A DNA stretch of 64,000 nt from Allobranchiibius huperziae (lineage in GTDB: Bacteria > Actinomycetota > Actinomycetes > Actinomycetales > Dermatophilaceae), in assembly GCF_013410455.1 (NCBI RefSeq), contig NZ_JACCFW010000001.1, positions 1,504,929-1,568,928 of the forward strand, given 5' to 3'. A program made the position numbers and the translations under genes. The notes under the pieces were generated by a model. The model was not told where the DNA came from and ran no database searches. It saw only the letters and a program-made list of their open reading frames with translations. This document shows, piece after piece, positions 41,766-51,781 of the stretch. Position 1 is the first letter of the stretch; each line of letters begins with the position of its first letter.

Positions 41766-43789
41766 CCACCCAGACCACCAGCCTGCTGCACACCGCGGGC
41801 AGTTCCATGCCGGACGCGGTCCGCAAGTTCCATCCCGCCCACCTCTACCGCTCACCCGTGATGTTCGTGGTGGGGGTCGGGTCGGTGCTCACGACGCTGC
41901 TCGCGATCGTGCACCCGTCCGTCTTCAGCTGGGGCATCACGGTGTGGCTGTGGGCGACGATCCTCTTCGCCAACCTGGCCGAGGCCATCGCCGAAGGGCG
42001 CGGCAAGGCGCAGGCGGACTCGCTGCGCAAGACCCGCACGAGTACGACGGCGCGCCGACTGGGTGCCGACCGCACCACCGAGGAGGAGGTGTCCGCCGCG
42101 GACCTGCGCCAGGACGACCTCGTCGTGGTGGAGGCAGGTGGCGTGATCCCCGGCGACGGGGACGTGGTCGAGGGCATCGCCACCGTCGACGAGTCGGCGA
42201 TCACCGGCGAGTCGGCGCCCGTCGTCCGTGAGGCCGGCGGTGACCGGTGCGCGGTCACCGGCGGCACCACGGTGCTCTCGGACCGGATCGTCGTGCGGAT
42301 CACGTCCAAGCCCGGTGAGACCTTCATCGACCGGATGATCGCGCTGGTCGAAGGCGCCGAACGCAAGAAGACGCCGAACGAGATCGCGCTCGGCATCCTG
42401 CTGGTGGTCCTCACGATCATCTTCCTGCTGGCCGTCGCGACCATCCCGCCGCTGGCGGCGTTCACCGGGAAGCCGCCGACACTGGTCACGTTGGTCGCGT
42501 TGCTCGTCTGCCTGATCCCGACGACCATCGGCGCGCTGCTGTCGGCGATCGGCATCGCCGGCATGGACCGGCTGGTGCAGCGCAACGTGCTGGCCATGTC
42601 CGGCCGCGCCGTCGAGGCCGCGGGCGACATCTCGACCCTGCTGCTGGACAAGACCGGCACCATCACCCTGGGCAACCGGCAGGCGACGGACATCCGGGCC
42701 ATGAAGGGCGCAGACACCGCGCAGGTACAGCGGTGGGCGCAACTGTCCTCGCTCGCCGACGAGACGCCGGAGGGCCGCTCGGTCGTCACCTGGACCGCGG
42801 AGGCGCTCGGCTCCACACAGGAGTCGCCGGCCGACGCGACGGTGGTGCCGTTCACCGCACAGACCCGGATGAGCGGCTTGGACCTCGCCGACGGCACCTC
42901 GCTGCGCAAGGGCGCCGCGGGTTCGGTCTGCCGCTGGGTCGAGGGGTCGGGTGGCGACGGCGTGTCCGAGGCGATGCGGGTGGCGGACGAGATCAGCGAA
43001 CTCGGCGGCACCCCGCTGGTCATCGCGGTCCGACATGGCGATGCGCCGGCCTCCGCCGTCGGGGTGATCCACCTCAAGGACGTCATCAAGCCCGGCATGG
43101 TGCAGCGCTTCGAGGAGCTGCGCCGGATGGGCATCCGCACCGTCATGATCACCGGCGACAACCCGTTGACCGCCAAGGCGATCGCCGAGGAGGCCGGGGT
43201 CGACGACTTCCTGGCGGAGGCCACGCCCGAGGACAAGATGCGCCTGATGAAGAAGGAGCAGCAGGGGGGCCGCCTGGTCGCGATGGCCGGCGACGGTACG
43301 AACGATGCTCCCGCACTGGCCCAGGCCGACGTCGGCGTCGCGATGAACACCGGCACCTCCGCCGCCAAGGAGGCCGGCAACATGGTCGACCTCGACTCCG
43401 ACCCGACCAAGTTGATCGAGATCGTCGGGATCGGCAAGCAGCTGCTCATCACCCGCGGCGCGCTCACGACGTTCTCCATCGCCAACGACCTGGCGAAGTA
43501 CTTCGCGATCATCCCGGCGATGTTCGTGGGCCTCTACCCGGGGCTGCACACGCTCAACGTGATGCACCTGCACTCGCCGAACTCGGCGATGCTCTCGGCG
43601 GTGATCTTCAACGCCCTGATCATCGTGGCGCTGATCCCGTTGTCGCTGCGGGGTGTTCGCTACCGACCGTTGCGCGCCGACCAGCTGTTGGCCCGCAACC
43701 TCCTGATCTACGGCGTCGGCGGCGTCATCGCGCCGTTCGTCGGGATCAAGCTCATCGACCTGCTCGTCCAGCTCCTACCCGGAATGTGA
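41762..43789 (+). CDS. kdpB: Potassium-transporting P-type ATPase subunit KdpB
   Basis: Energising subunit. 675 aa from ATG 41762. Asp296 in [12 protein letters not shown] is the phosphorylation site; TGESAPV is the actuator motif and [21 protein letters not shown] the hinge. [15 protein letters not shown] opens the protein, as in other KdpB. Seven membrane spans are expected. kdpC follows six bases after the stop. Confidence 0.98.
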   Translation: MTTQTTSLLHTAGSSMPDAVRKFHPAHLYRSPVMFVVGVGSVLTTLLAIVHPSVFSWGITVWLWATILFANLAEAIAEGRGKAQADSLRKTRTSTTARRLGADRTTEEEVSAADLRQDDLVVVEAGGVIPGDGDVVEGIATVDESAITGESAPVVREAGGDRCAVTGGTTVLSDRIVVRITSKPGETFIDRMIALVEGAERKKTPNEIALGILLVVLTIIFLLAVATIPPLAAFTGKPPTLVTLVALLVCLIPTTIGALLSAIGIAGMDRLVQRNVLAMSGRAVEAAGDISTLLLDKTGTITLGNRQATDIRAMKGADTAQVQRWAQLSSLADETPEGRSVVTWTAEALGSTQESPADATVVPFTAQTRMSGLDLADGTSLRKGAAGSVCRWVEGSGGDGVSEAMRVADEISELGGTPLVIAVRHGDAPASAVGVIHLKDVIKPGMVQRFEELRRMGIRTVMITGDNPLTAKAIAEEAGVDDFLAEATPEDKMRLMKKEQQGGRLVAMAGDGTNDAPALAQADVGVAMNTGTSAAKEAGNMVDLDSDPTKLIEIVGIGKQLLITRGALTTFSIANDLAKYFAIIPAMFVGLYPGLHTLNVMHLHSPNSAMLSAVIFNALIIVALIPLSLRGVRYRPLRADQLLARNLLIYGVGGVIAPFVGIKLIDLLVQLLPGM

Positions 43790-43795
43790 TCCACG

Positions 43796-44380
43796 ATGGC
43801 CTCCTCCTCCCTGTCCTGGCGCCGACAGACCGTCGCCGCCGTCCGCCTCCTGCTGGTGCTCACGCTCCTGCTCGGCGTGGGATACCCCGCCGTGGTGTGG
43901 GCGGTCGGGCGGGTCGGTCTGCACGACCAGGCGACCGGCTCCCTCGTCCATCACGACGGACGGGTCGTCGGCTCCTCACTGCTCGGGCAGAACTTCTCCG
44001 GCGCGACCTGGTTCCACGGCCGGGCGTCCGCATCGTCGTACGCCGGGAACACCAGCGGCGGCACGAACCTGCCGGAGTCCGACCCGCAGCTGTGGAAGGC
44101 GGCGGCGGCGATGCGCAGGGCCGCCGGGAGTATCGGTGACCGGCTGCCGCCGGACGCGCTGACCACCAGTGCCAGCGGGCTGGACCCGGACATCTCCCCG
44201 GCGTACGCCGAACTGCAGGCTCCGCAGATCGCAGCGGCCCGGCAGCTGCCGGTCGCGCAGGTCCGCCGCCTGGTCGCGCAGCACACCACCGGCCGGACGC
44301 TCGGATACCTGGGCGAGCCGCGGGTCGACGTCCTGGAGCTCAACCTCGCGCTGCAGGATCTGTCCGCGGGGGCGCGCTGA
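43796..44380 (+). CDS. kdpC: Potassium-transporting ATPase subunit KdpC
   Basis: Single-span assembly subunit, 194 aa. One N-terminal membrane segment (VRLLLVLTLLLGVGYPAVVW), then LLGQNFSGATWFHGRASAS, LPPDALTTSASGLDPDISPAYA and RTLGYLGEPRVDVLELNLAL, the three conserved KdpC blocks. Confidence 0.97.
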   Translation: MASSSLSWRRQTVAAVRLLLVLTLLLGVGYPAVVWAVGRVGLHDQATGSLVHHDGRVVGSSLLGQNFSGATWFHGRASASSYAGNTSGGTNLPESDPQLWKAAAAMRRAAGSIGDRLPPDALTTSASGLDPDISPAYAELQAPQIAAARQLPVAQVRRLVAQHTTGRTLGYLGEPRVDVLELNLALQDLSAGAR

Positions 44381-44445
44381 GCGGCCCGAACGGTCCGGGT
44401 GATCTGCAGAGTCATAGACGGCGCACGGTAGGAGAGGATGGCGGC

Positions 44446-46938
44446 ATGTCCAGGGGTCGACTGCGCATCTATCTCGGTGCGGCGCCCGGAGTGGGCAAGA
44501 CGGTGCGGATGCTGCAGGAGGGTCGCCGTCGACGCGACCGCGGCACCGACGTGGTGGTGGGTCTGGTCGAGACCCACGACCGCGCGTACACGGCCGAACA
44601 GATCGGCGACCTGCCTCTGGTGCCGCGATGCAGCGTGCAGCACCGCGGGACGCACCTGGACGAGCTGGACGTGGACGCGGTCCTCGCCCGGCGCCCGGAG
44701 GTCGTCCTCGTCGACGAACTGGCGCACACCAACGCCGCCGGCTCCCGCCATGAACGGCGGTGGGAGGACATCGAGGAGCTGCTGAGTCACGGCATCGACG
44801 TGATCTCCACGGTGAACGTGCAGCACCTGGAGTCCCTCAACGACGTGGTCCGGGAGATCACCGGGGTCCGACAACGCGAGACGGTCCCCGACGCCGTGGT
44901 CCGCAGCGCCGACCAGATCGAGCTGGTCGACATGGCGCCCGAGGCACTGCGCCGCCGCCTGGCCCACGGCAATGTGTACGGCGCCGACAAGGTCGACGCC
45001 GCGCTGTCGAACTACTTCCGGCCGGGCAATCTGTCCGCACTGCGCGAGCTGGCTCTGCTCTGGGTCGCCGACCGGGTCGACGAGGCCCTGCTGCGGTACC
45101 GCAGCGAGCACGACATCCGGCCCACCTGGGCCGCCCGCGAACGCGTGGTCGTCGCCCTCACCGGCGGTCCCGAGCAGGACACCCTGCTGCGGCGGGGAGC
45201 GCGCCTGGCCGATCGCGGTGCCGGGGGCGAGCTGATCGCCGTACAGGTGCTCACCGAGTCCGGCCTGCGGGAGACCTCGCCGGACTCCACGGCCGCGGCG
45301 AGCGCGCTCACCGAGAAGCTCGGCGGACGCTTCCACACCGTCACCGGTGACGACGTGGGCGAGGCGATCCTGGAGTTCGCGCGCGGGGTCAACGCCTCGC
45401 AGATCGTCGTCGGGGCGAGCCGTCGGTCGCATTGGCAGCAGCTCTTCGGCCGCGGTGTCGGGGAGACCGTGGTGGCGGGTTCCGGCGAGATCGACGTGCT
45501 GATGGTCACCCACCCCCTCACCCGCAGCGGCCGGTCCGCCGGGATCTCGATGCCCGGGCTGGGGCGGCGTCGCACGATGCTGGGGTTCCTGCTGGCGACG
45601 GTCGGGGTGGCGTTGCTGACCCTTGTGCTGGACGTGACCCGGCAGTACCACTCCCTGCCGTTGGAGATGCTGCTCTACCTGGCGCTCACGGTGCTGGTCG
45701 CGATCGTGGGCGGCCTGCTGCCCGCCGTGACGGCGGCGGTGCTCGCGAGCCTGGCGCTCAACTGGTACTTCACCCAGCCCACCGGCACCTTCACGATCGG
45801 CCGCCCGGAGAACGTCGCGGCGCTCGTGCTGTTCGTGCTGGTCGCCGCGGCCGTCGCGACCGTCGTCCACCTGACGGCACGGCGCAGCGTGCAGGCCTCC
45901 GCCGCCGGCCGCGACGCCCAGCTGATGGCGGCGCTCGCGCACTCCCTGCTGGACGCGCAGGAGCAACTGCCCGCGCTGCTGGAGCAGGCCCGGGACACCT
46001 TCGCCGTCCCGGGCGCCGCCCTCGTCAGGACGGCGGACCGGGGCAGCGGCCGTGAGTCCCAGGTGGTGGTGGCCTCCAGCGGCGTCATCGACGTGTCCGA
46101 CGAGACCCGCCTCACCTGCGCGGACGTGGGCGACGATCACCGCCTGGTGCTCGCCACCCGGACCGTCGATGCCCGTGAACGACGCCTCGTCGAGGCCTTC
46201 GCCGATCACGCCGAGGCGATCCTGCACCGCGAGGAACTCGCCGCCAAGGCCGACGACGCGGCGGTGCTCGCCAAGGACAACGACTACCGGACGGCGCTGC
46301 TGGCCGCCGTCTCCCACGATCTGCGGACTCCGCTCTCGGCGATCAAGGCCGGGGTCTCCGGCCTGCGCAGCACCGACATCGAGCTGTCGCGCTCGGACCA
46401 GGTGGAGCTGCTGGAGACGGTGGAGGAGTCCACCGACCGCCTCGACGCGCTCATCGAGAACCTGCTGGACATGTCGCGCATCCAGTCCGGCAGTCTCACC
46501 GTGCGCCGGGACGAGACCCTGGCGGCGGATCTGATCGAGGGCGCGCTGCACTCGGTCACCGATCGGGCGCAGGTGAAGGTGCGCCAGCCCGACCCGCACC
46601 TGACGTGCGCGGTCGACCCCGGCCTGGCCGAGCGCGTCCTCGCCAATCTGATCGAGAACGCGATCCGCCACACGCCGAACGGCACGCCCGTCGCTGTGGA
46701 TGCAGAGGACGTGGCCGGGCACGTGGAGTTCCGGGTGGTGGATCGCGGTCCCGGCGTCCCACCGGCACGACGTGAGACGATCTTCGCGCCGTTCCAGCGG
46801 TACGGCGACGCCCCGCGCGGCGGCGGTATCGGCCTCGGCCTCGCGGTGGCCAAGGGCCTCTCGGAGGCGATGGGCGCGACCCTGACCGCGGACGACACCC
46901 CCGGCGGCGGGCTCACCATGACGGTGCGGCTGTCGTGA
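44446..46938 (+). CDS. kdpD: Sensor histidine kinase KdpD
   Basis: 830 aa, ATG 44446 with GGAGAGG about 8 bases upstream, 65 bases after kdpC. Domains in order: N-terminal KdpD domain with Walker A GAAPGVGKT (residues 9-17) and VDELAHTN; a universal-stress-like domain (about 225-360); four membrane spans of DUF4118 (about 376-482); a GAF-like region; phosphoacceptor His624 in AVSHDLRTPLSAIKAGV; ATPase domain with NLIENAIRHTPNG, VDRGPGVP and GIGLGLAVAKGL. Full length, unlike the truncated KdpD found in some bacteria. It senses low potassium and controls kdpFABC through KdpE. Confidence 0.97.
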   Translation: MSRGRLRIYLGAAPGVGKTVRMLQEGRRRRDRGTDVVVGLVETHDRAYTAEQIGDLPLVPRCSVQHRGTHLDELDVDAVLARRPEVVLVDELAHTNAAGSRHERRWEDIEELLSHGIDVISTVNVQHLESLNDVVREITGVRQRETVPDAVVRSADQIELVDMAPEALRRRLAHGNVYGADKVDAALSNYFRPGNLSALRELALLWVADRVDEALLRYRSEHDIRPTWAARERVVVALTGGPEQDTLLRRGARLADRGAGGELIAVQVLTESGLRETSPDSTAAASALTEKLGGRFHTVTGDDVGEAILEFARGVNASQIVVGASRRSHWQQLFGRGVGETVVAGSGEIDVLMVTHPLTRSGRSAGISMPGLGRRRTMLGFLLATVGVALLTLVLDVTRQYHSLPLEMLLYLALTVLVAIVGGLLPAVTAAVLASLALNWYFTQPTGTFTIGRPENVAALVLFVLVAAAVATVVHLTARRSVQASAAGRDAQLMAALAHSLLDAQEQLPALLEQARDTFAVPGAALVRTADRGSGRESQVVVASSGVIDVSDETRLTCADVGDDHRLVLATRTVDARERRLVEAFADHAEAILHREELAAKADDAAVLAKDNDYRTALLAAVSHDLRTPLSAIKAGVSGLRSTDIELSRSDQVELLETVEESTDRLDALIENLLDMSRIQSGSLTVRRDETLAADLIEGALHSVTDRAQVKVRQPDPHLTCAVDPGLAERVLANLIENAIRHTPNGTPVAVDAEDVAGHVEFRVVDRGPGVPPARRETIFAPFQRYGDAPRGGGIGLGLAVAKGLSEAMGATLTADDTPGGGLTMTVRLS

Positions 46939-47612
46939 CCCGCATCCTGGTCGTCGACGACGAACCGTCCCTGGTCCGCACCCTCAGCATCAACCTGCGC
47001 GCCCGCGGGTACGACGTGGAGCACGCGTTCGACGGGCGCACGGCGCTGCAGAGCGTCGTCGACTCCGTCCCGGACCTGATCGTGCTCGACCTCGGCCTGC
47101 CCGACATCGACGGCGTCGAGGTCATCCGCCGGGTCCGCGCCGCGAGTGAGGTGCCGATCATCGTGCTGTCGGCGCGGCACGACTCCGACGACAAGGTCGA
47201 GGCCCTCGACGAAGGAGCCGACGACTACGTCACCAAGCCGTTCGGGATGGACGAGCTGCTCGCCCGGGTGCGCTCCAGCGTCCGCCGCGCCGCCAGCGAC
47301 GCGGCGCACGCGGCCACGGTGCGCACCCCCGACTTCACCCTCGACTTCGTGGAACGACGCGCCACCCGCGGCGGCTCCGTCGTTCGTCTGACACCCACCG
47401 AATGGCAACTGCTGGAACGCCTCGCCGCCACACCGGGCCGCCTGGTGCCTCAGGCGGATCTGCTGCGCGCCGTGTGGGGACCGGGGTACGAGCGCGAGGC
47501 GCACTATCTGCGGGTCTACGCCGCCGGCATCCGCCGCAAGCTCGAACCCGCACCCGGGCACCCCCGCTACCTGCTCACCGAGCCGGGGCAGGGCTACCGC
47601 CTGCGGGTCTGA
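46935..47612 (+). CDS. kdpE: Response regulator KdpE
   Basis: 225 aa OmpR-family regulator from GTG 46935, overlapping kdpD by four bases. Receiver: ILVVDDEPSLV, phosphoacceptor Asp52 in IVLDLGLPDIDG, and the conserved Lys in YVTKPFGMDELLAR. C-terminal winged helix: VVRLTPTEWQLLERLA and HYLRVYAAGIRRKLE. It converges with arr, 12 bases apart. The direct-repeat array before kdpF is its likely target. Confidence 0.97.
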   Translation: MTRILVVDDEPSLVRTLSINLRARGYDVEHAFDGRTALQSVVDSVPDLIVLDLGLPDIDGVEVIRRVRAASEVPIIVLSARHDSDDKVEALDEGADDYVTKPFGMDELLARVRSSVRRAASDAAHAATVRTPDFTLDFVERRATRGGSVVRLTPTEWQLLERLAATPGRLVPQADLLRAVWGPGYEREAHYLRVYAAGIRRKLEPAPGHPRYLLTEPGQGYRLRV

Positions 47613-47624
47613 CCGACGCCCTGC

Positions 47625-48050
47625 TCAGTCGTCGATGACCGCGAGGCCGCGACGCTGCAGGTCGGCGAGCCCGTCACGCCGGGCCTGCAGCTGTGCGGGG
47701 GAGTGCCCCACCCAGCCCACGAGCTCGTCCACGACACGCACCGCCTCGCGGGTGCGGTAGGAGCGGGTCGGATTGCCCGGGTATTTCCGGTCCGTCACGT
47801 TGGGGTCGTCCTCCAGCGCGCCCACCGGTTCGACCAGGTAGATCCGGCCGCGACCCTGCCCCGCCGCGAGTTCGGCGCCCCACGTCGCCGCATCGAGGGT
47901 CGCCGTCACGTAGACGTGGTTGGCCGTCCTGCCGGCCTCGAAGTTCGACGCGTGCCCCGGCACGAGCAGATCGCCCGGCACGAGATCGGCCTTCGTCCCG
48001 TGCAGCAACGATCCGGACGCATGGACCTCGAACGGTCGTGGTTCCATCAT
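47625..48050 (-). CDS. arr: NAD+-rifampin ADP-ribosyltransferase
   Basis: ADP-ribosylates the C23 hydroxyl of rifamycins and inactivates them. 141 aa from the ATG-ATG pair at 48050/48047, preceded by GGGGGAGAG; longer readings add an Arg-rich segment without family similarity. Conserved stretches are PFEVHASGSLLHGTKADL, ASNFEAGRTANHVYVTATLD, WGAELAAGQGRGRIYLVEP and DDPNVTDRKYPGNPTRSYRT, with the His, Tyr and Asp known to be needed in Arr. No mobile element is adjacent, so it looks like a resident gene. Confidence 0.95.
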   Translation of the reverse strand: MMEPRPFEVHASGSLLHGTKADLVPGDLLVPGHASNFEAGRTANHVYVTATLDAATWGAELAAGQGRGRIYLVEPVGALEDDPNVTDRKYPGNPTRSYRTREAVRVVDELVGWVGHSPAQLQARRDGLADLQRRGLAVIDD

Positions 48051-48089
48051 CGATCTCTCCCCCTTGATCCGACCCAGCACCGTACCGCC

Positions 48090-48129
48090 GCCGATGCGCC
48101 ACCGAGGCCTCCGACGCCCTCGCATCGGC
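48090..48129 (-). terminator. Terminator hairpin after the GH16-like gene
   Basis: GCCGATGCG (48090-48098) is perfectly complementary to CGCATCGGC (48121-48129), with a 22-base loop that contains GAGGCCTC. It abuts the stop codon of the GH16-like gene and ends 40 bases before arr on the same strand. Confidence 0.55.
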
Positions 48130-48951
48130 TCAGCTGTTGTAGGCCCATTCCTTGACGTAGGCCAGCTGGATCGTCGCGGTGGAATTCGCGACGAGCGGAG
48201 GATTTCCCCACATCCGTTGCAGTTGGACCAGCCAGCGCATCGGGATGGTCGGGTAGGGGAATCCCGAGCCCACGGTGGTGAAGACCTGGGTGCCGTCGAT
48301 GTAGAACGCCATACCGCCGGGCCACCAGTCGTTCTGGTAGGTGTGCCAGTTGCTCAGTTGCTGTCCGCCGGCGGCTCGCCAGCCGATGGAGCCGTCGTGG
48401 TAGGCGTAGTGGTAGTTCCCGTTGTCGACGGTGCCGGGCAGCATCGCACCCTCGTGGTCGAACTCGAACTGTCCACTGTCGTCGGAGGGCCACTGCAACG
48501 CCGCGAATCCGAACCCCGAAGCGCCGGTCGCCCGCATCCGATAGACCACCCGTCCGTAGGTGCGGGCTCCGAGCGGGTCGTCGGTCGCCACCGGTTCCAC
48601 ATTGCCGCCCCAGACGACCCCGTTGACGGCCTTGCCCGTGATGCTCAGGACCCCGCCGGACACGCTGAGCGCCGTCTCGGGGTGGTAGAAACCCGCGGCC
48701 GGCGACCCCCACCCCGTGGGGTAGGTCGTCAGACGGCCGCGGTAGGGGTTCGCGGCCGGCAGTTGGCCCGCGTCCGAGGTGGGGACCCACAGGTTCCCGG
48801 ACGGCACGTCGCCCCGGTTGAAGAAGAGGTTGGCGACCTGCTTCTGGTAATGGTTCACCGGGCTCACCGGCGTCGTGGCCCGGCTCTGCGGGATGATCGC
48901 CATCGGGAGGACCACGGCGGCCAGCGCCCACGCGGCGCGTATCCGTCTCAC
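48130..48951 (-). CDS. Secreted glycoside hydrolase family 16-like protein
   Basis: 273 aa, GTG start at 48951 (minus). The first 25 residues (RRIRAAWALAAVVLPMAIIP, then QSRA) form a signal peptide. The body is a concanavalin-like jelly roll with GRVVYRMRATGASGFGFAAL, the catalytic-type ExDxE at Glu163, Asp165 and Glu167 (EFDHE), and NWHTYQNDWWPGGMAFYIDG, a classic GH16 strand pair. Likely cleaves or binds a beta-glucan or similar polysaccharide outside the cell. The substrate cannot be assigned, and the active-site context (FEFDHEGA) is not the usual EIDIxE. Confidence 0.82.
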   Translation of the reverse strand: MRRIRAAWALAAVVLPMAIIPQSRATTPVSPVNHYQKQVANLFFNRGDVPSGNLWVPTSDAGQLPAANPYRGRLTTYPTGWGSPAAGFYHPETALSVSGGVLSITGKAVNGVVWGGNVEPVATDDPLGARTYGRVVYRMRATGASGFGFAALQWPSDDSGQFEFDHEGAMLPGTVDNGNYHYAYHDGSIGWRAAGGQQLSNWHTYQNDWWPGGMAFYIDGTQVFTTVGSGFPYPTIPMRWLVQLQRMWGNPPLVANSTATIQLAYVKEWAYNS

Positions 48952-49062
48952 AGTCCGTCCCCCCGTCCTCCGTCAGCGATGGCGCGTTCAGTCCGACGAG
49001 GACACTGCTGTCGCCATCGACCGGCTCGTAGCGGTAAGTAAATATCGGCGAGAGGGCTCGTG

Positions 49063-49085
49063 CACCGATTCCGCGGAAATCGGTG
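49063..49085. promoter_or_regulatory. Palindrome in the divergent GH16/hisI gap
   Basis: CACCGATT-CCGCGGA-AATCGGTG lies between the GH16-like gene and hisI (gap 48952-49228). Eight-base arms with a seven-base centre suggest an operator, more likely for the GH16-like gene. A short AT-rich patch, GTAAGTAAATAT, is at 49034-49045. The rest of the gap shows no gene. Confidence 0.4.
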
Positions 49086-49216
49086 GCCCCTGAAGCTGTG
49101 CCGATGGCGTCTAGTGGACTACGATCCACCGCCTTGCCGCGCCAGGTCGTCGGGCGGCGCTCGCTGCGGCCGGGTCGGGAGGGGCTGCCGATTCGGTAGG
49201 CACCGGGACCCGGCGG

Positions 49217-49222
49217 CACAAT
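49217..49222 (+). promoter_or_regulatory. -10 element of a leaderless hisI promoter
   Basis: CACAAT ends six bases before the GTG of hisI; no Shine-Dalgarno. It would drive the hisI-trpE-trpCBA group. Confidence 0.4.
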
Positions 49223-49228
49223 GGCTGC

Positions 49229-49582
49229 GTGTCCGACACACCCACCCTGCCCGCCGAACTCCTGCGATCCCTGCGTCGCGACGCCGCCGGACTGGTCGCC
49301 GCGATCGTCCAGCAGCACGACACCGGCGAGGTGCTGATGCTCGGCTGGATGGACGACGAGGCGCTGCGCCGCACGCTGCACGAGGGTCGGGTGACGTTCT
49401 GGTCGCGCAGCCGCCAGGAGTACTGGCGCAAGGGCGACACCTCCGGTCACGTGCAGCACCTGCGGTCGGCGTCCCTCGACTGCGACGGTGACGCCCTGCT
49501 GCTGCAGGTGGAACAGGTCGGCGCCGCCTGTCACACGGGCGAGCACAGCTGCTTCCACCGGCCGGTGGGGGAGTTCGCGTGA
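49229..49582 (+). CDS. hisI: Phosphoribosyl-AMP cyclohydrolase
   Basis: Third step of histidine synthesis. 117 aa from GTG 49229, monofunctional, since hisE is separate at 30586. It shows [38 protein letters not shown] and the metal ligands in [11 protein letters not shown] and [10 protein letters not shown]. Overlaps trpE by four bases. Confidence 0.97.
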   Translation: MSDTPTLPAELLRSLRRDAAGLVAAIVQQHDTGEVLMLGWMDDEALRRTLHEGRVTFWSRSRQEYWRKGDTSGHVQHLRSASLDCDGDALLLQVEQVGAACHTGEHSCFHRPVGEFA

Positions 49583-51132
49583 ACGCGGTGACCGCGACCG
49601 ATCTGCACGCCGACCTGACGTTCGGGCGGGACTGGCCCTCAGCGGATCTCTTCGCCGAGCTGGCCCGGGACCGGCGGGTGATCCCCGTCGTACGCCGCCT
49701 GCTCGCGGACGCCGAGACTCCGCTCGGGGTCTACCGCAAGCTGGCCAAGGACCGACCCGGCACCTTCCTGCTGGAGTCCGCCGAGCACGGGGGAGTGTGG
49801 TCGCGCTACTCCATCGTCGGAGCCGCGAGCCGCGCCACCCTCAGCGAACGCGACGGGCAGGCGCACTGGATCGGTGAGCCGCCGGTCGGGGTGCCCACCG
49901 ACGGTGCGCCCACCCAGGCGCTCGCCGACACGCTCGACGCCCTGCGCACACCGCGCATCCCGGGTCTGCCACCGCTCACCGGCGGCATGGTCGGGGCGGT
50001 CACCTACGACGCCGTGCGCCGCTTCGAGAAGCTGCCGGACGCCGGTCGCGACGACCTGGGTCTGCCGGAGATCAGCATGATGCTGGCCTCGGACCTGGCG
50101 GTGCTGGACCACTCCGACGGCTCGATCCTGCTGGTCGCGAACGCCATCAACTACGACCGGCGCCCCGAAGGCGTCGAGCGCTCCTACTACGACGCGCTGG
50201 CGCGCCTGGAACGGATGCAGTCGGAGCTGGCGGCGCCCGCCCGCAGCACCGTGTCGGCGCCGGATCCGCGCGAGGACGAGCCCGTCAGCACCCATTCGCG
50301 TGAGCAGTACCACGACATGGTCGAGGAGGCCAAGGAGGCGATCCGCTCCGGGGAGGCCTTCCAGATCGTGGTGTCCCAACGCTTCTCGGTGCCGTGCGCA
50401 GCCGACGCGCTCGACGTCTACCGAGCACTGCGGGTGAGCAACCCCAGTCCGTACATGTACCTGCTGCGGATCCCCCTGGACGACGGATCGACCTACGACA
50501 TCGTCGGCTCCAGCCCTGAAGCTCTGGTCAAGGTCGAGGGTGAGCGGGTCACGACGCACCCGATCGCGGGCTCGCGTCCGCGCGGGAAGACCCCCGAGGA
50601 CGATCAGCGGCTCGCGTCCGAACTCGCCGCGGATCCCAAGGAACGCGCGGAGCACCTGATGCTCGTGGACCTGTCACGCAACGACCTGCAGCGGGTCTGT
50701 GCACCCGGCAGCGTCGAGACGGTGGAGTTCATGCAGACCCGCTACTACAGCCACATCATGCATCTGGAGTCCACGGTCGTCGGCCGGCTGCGGGAGGGTG
50801 TCAGCGCGTACGACGTGCTGGTCGCGACGTTCCCCGCGGGTACCCTGTCCGGCGCGCCGAAACCGCGCGCGATGGCCCTGATCGACCGCTACGAAGGGGT
50901 GCGCCGCGGCGTCTACGGCGGTGTCGTCGGCTATCTGGACTTCGCCGGCGACCTCGATCTCGCGATCGCGATCCGCACCGCCGTCATCAAGGACGGCCGG
51001 GCCCATGTGCAGGCCGGCGCCGGCATCGTCGCCGACTCGGTGCCCGAGAGTGAGTACCAGGAGACCTGGAGCAAGGCCCGCGCCGCGCTGCGAGCGGTCG
51101 CCACCGCGCAGGGAATGAGCGACATCTCATGA
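49579..51132 (+). CDS. trpE: Anthranilate synthase component I
   Basis: Makes anthranilate from chorismate with ammonia from the TrpG partner, which is not in this window. 517 aa from GTG 49579. The tryptophan-binding [16 protein letters not shown], and the catalytic [41 protein letters not shown] and [16 protein letters not shown] are present. No leader peptide or T-box fits because hisI overlaps its start, so control must act through the hisI promoter. Confidence 0.98.
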   Translation: MNAVTATDLHADLTFGRDWPSADLFAELARDRRVIPVVRRLLADAETPLGVYRKLAKDRPGTFLLESAEHGGVWSRYSIVGAASRATLSERDGQAHWIGEPPVGVPTDGAPTQALADTLDALRTPRIPGLPPLTGGMVGAVTYDAVRRFEKLPDAGRDDLGLPEISMMLASDLAVLDHSDGSILLVANAINYDRRPEGVERSYYDALARLERMQSELAAPARSTVSAPDPREDEPVSTHSREQYHDMVEEAKEAIRSGEAFQIVVSQRFSVPCAADALDVYRALRVSNPSPYMYLLRIPLDDGSTYDIVGSSPEALVKVEGERVTTHPIAGSRPRGKTPEDDQRLASELAADPKERAEHLMLVDLSRNDLQRVCAPGSVETVEFMQTRYYSHIMHLESTVVGRLREGVSAYDVLVATFPAGTLSGAPKPRAMALIDRYEGVRRGVYGGVVGYLDFAGDLDLAIAIRTAVIKDGRAHVQAGAGIVADSVPESEYQETWSKARAALRAVATAQGMSDIS

Positions 51133-51710
51133 CGAGCAAGCGGTCGGTCTTCCTCGTCGGTCTGGTGGCGGCGCTACTCCTGTTGTTGGCCGGGAGCCGC
51201 ACCTGGGTGACCGGGAGTGTCGCCGACGCGGTGCTGCAACGAGCCGACGTGCAGGTCGGTGGATCCAGCGCCGCCCCGGTCGTGACGGCCGGCGCGCTGG
51301 TGGGTGCCGCCGCGGTCATCGCGTTGCTGACCGTCGGGCGGCTGCCGCGCTCGGTCGCCGCCGTGCTGGCCGCGCTGGCCGGGGTGCTCGCGCTCTACGG
51401 CGCGCTGCACGTGATCACCGACCCGGATGGCACGATCCGTGACCACGCCGCGGGGTCCACCGGTCGCACGGGCGATGCCGTCGCGCACGGCGCGCTCACC
51501 TTCTGGCCGTGGGTCGGTGTGCTGGGCGCCGTCCTTCTGATCCTCACCGGCGTCCTCGGGTTCGTGGGCGGCCGGCGATGGAGCGGACTGTCCAGCAGGT
51601 ACGACGCCCCGGCGGCGCGCAAGCGCACCGTGTCGGCGTGGGACCGGCTCAGCCAGGGCGAGGACCCGACGGCGGACGACCCGCGGGGCGACGCGCGCGG
51701 ACCGGCCTGA
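51129..51710 (+). CDS. Trp biosynthesis-associated membrane protein
   Basis: 193 aa with four hydrophobic segments; the first is followed by GSRTWV, the family mark of the TIGR02234-type proteins encoded between trpE and trpC in actinobacteria. A polar tail of about 35 residues ends it. ATGA overlap with trpE. Function unknown; a role in tryptophan or indole transport has been guessed from the context only. Confidence 0.88.
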   Translation: MTSKRSVFLVGLVAALLLLLAGSRTWVTGSVADAVLQRADVQVGGSSAAPVVTAGALVGAAAVIALLTVGRLPRSVAAVLAALAGVLALYGALHVITDPDGTIRDHAAGSTGRTGDAVAHGALTFWPWVGVLGAVLLILTGVLGFVGGRRWSGLSSRYDAPAARKRTVSAWDRLSQGEDPTADDPRGDARGPA

Positions 51711-51781
51711 CAGAATGAAGCGCCCGTCAGGGGCACCCCGCGCAGTCAGCGGGACGACGTCGTACACGGAGGGCACCGCGG

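Noticed and set aside
43951-46722. Long minus-strand frame opposite kdpC and kdpD
   Set aside because: Shadow of kdpD in third-position GC; no start site or recognisable fold.
48951-49228. trp attenuator or T-box before hisI-trpE
   Set aside because: No run of Trp codons, no T-box sequence, and trpE overlaps hisI, leaving no leader of its own.
33641-49228. Prophage, integrative element or insertion sequence in the accessory block
   Set aside because: No integrase, transposase, phage gene, att-like direct repeat or tRNA border is visible; gene density and composition are ordinary.
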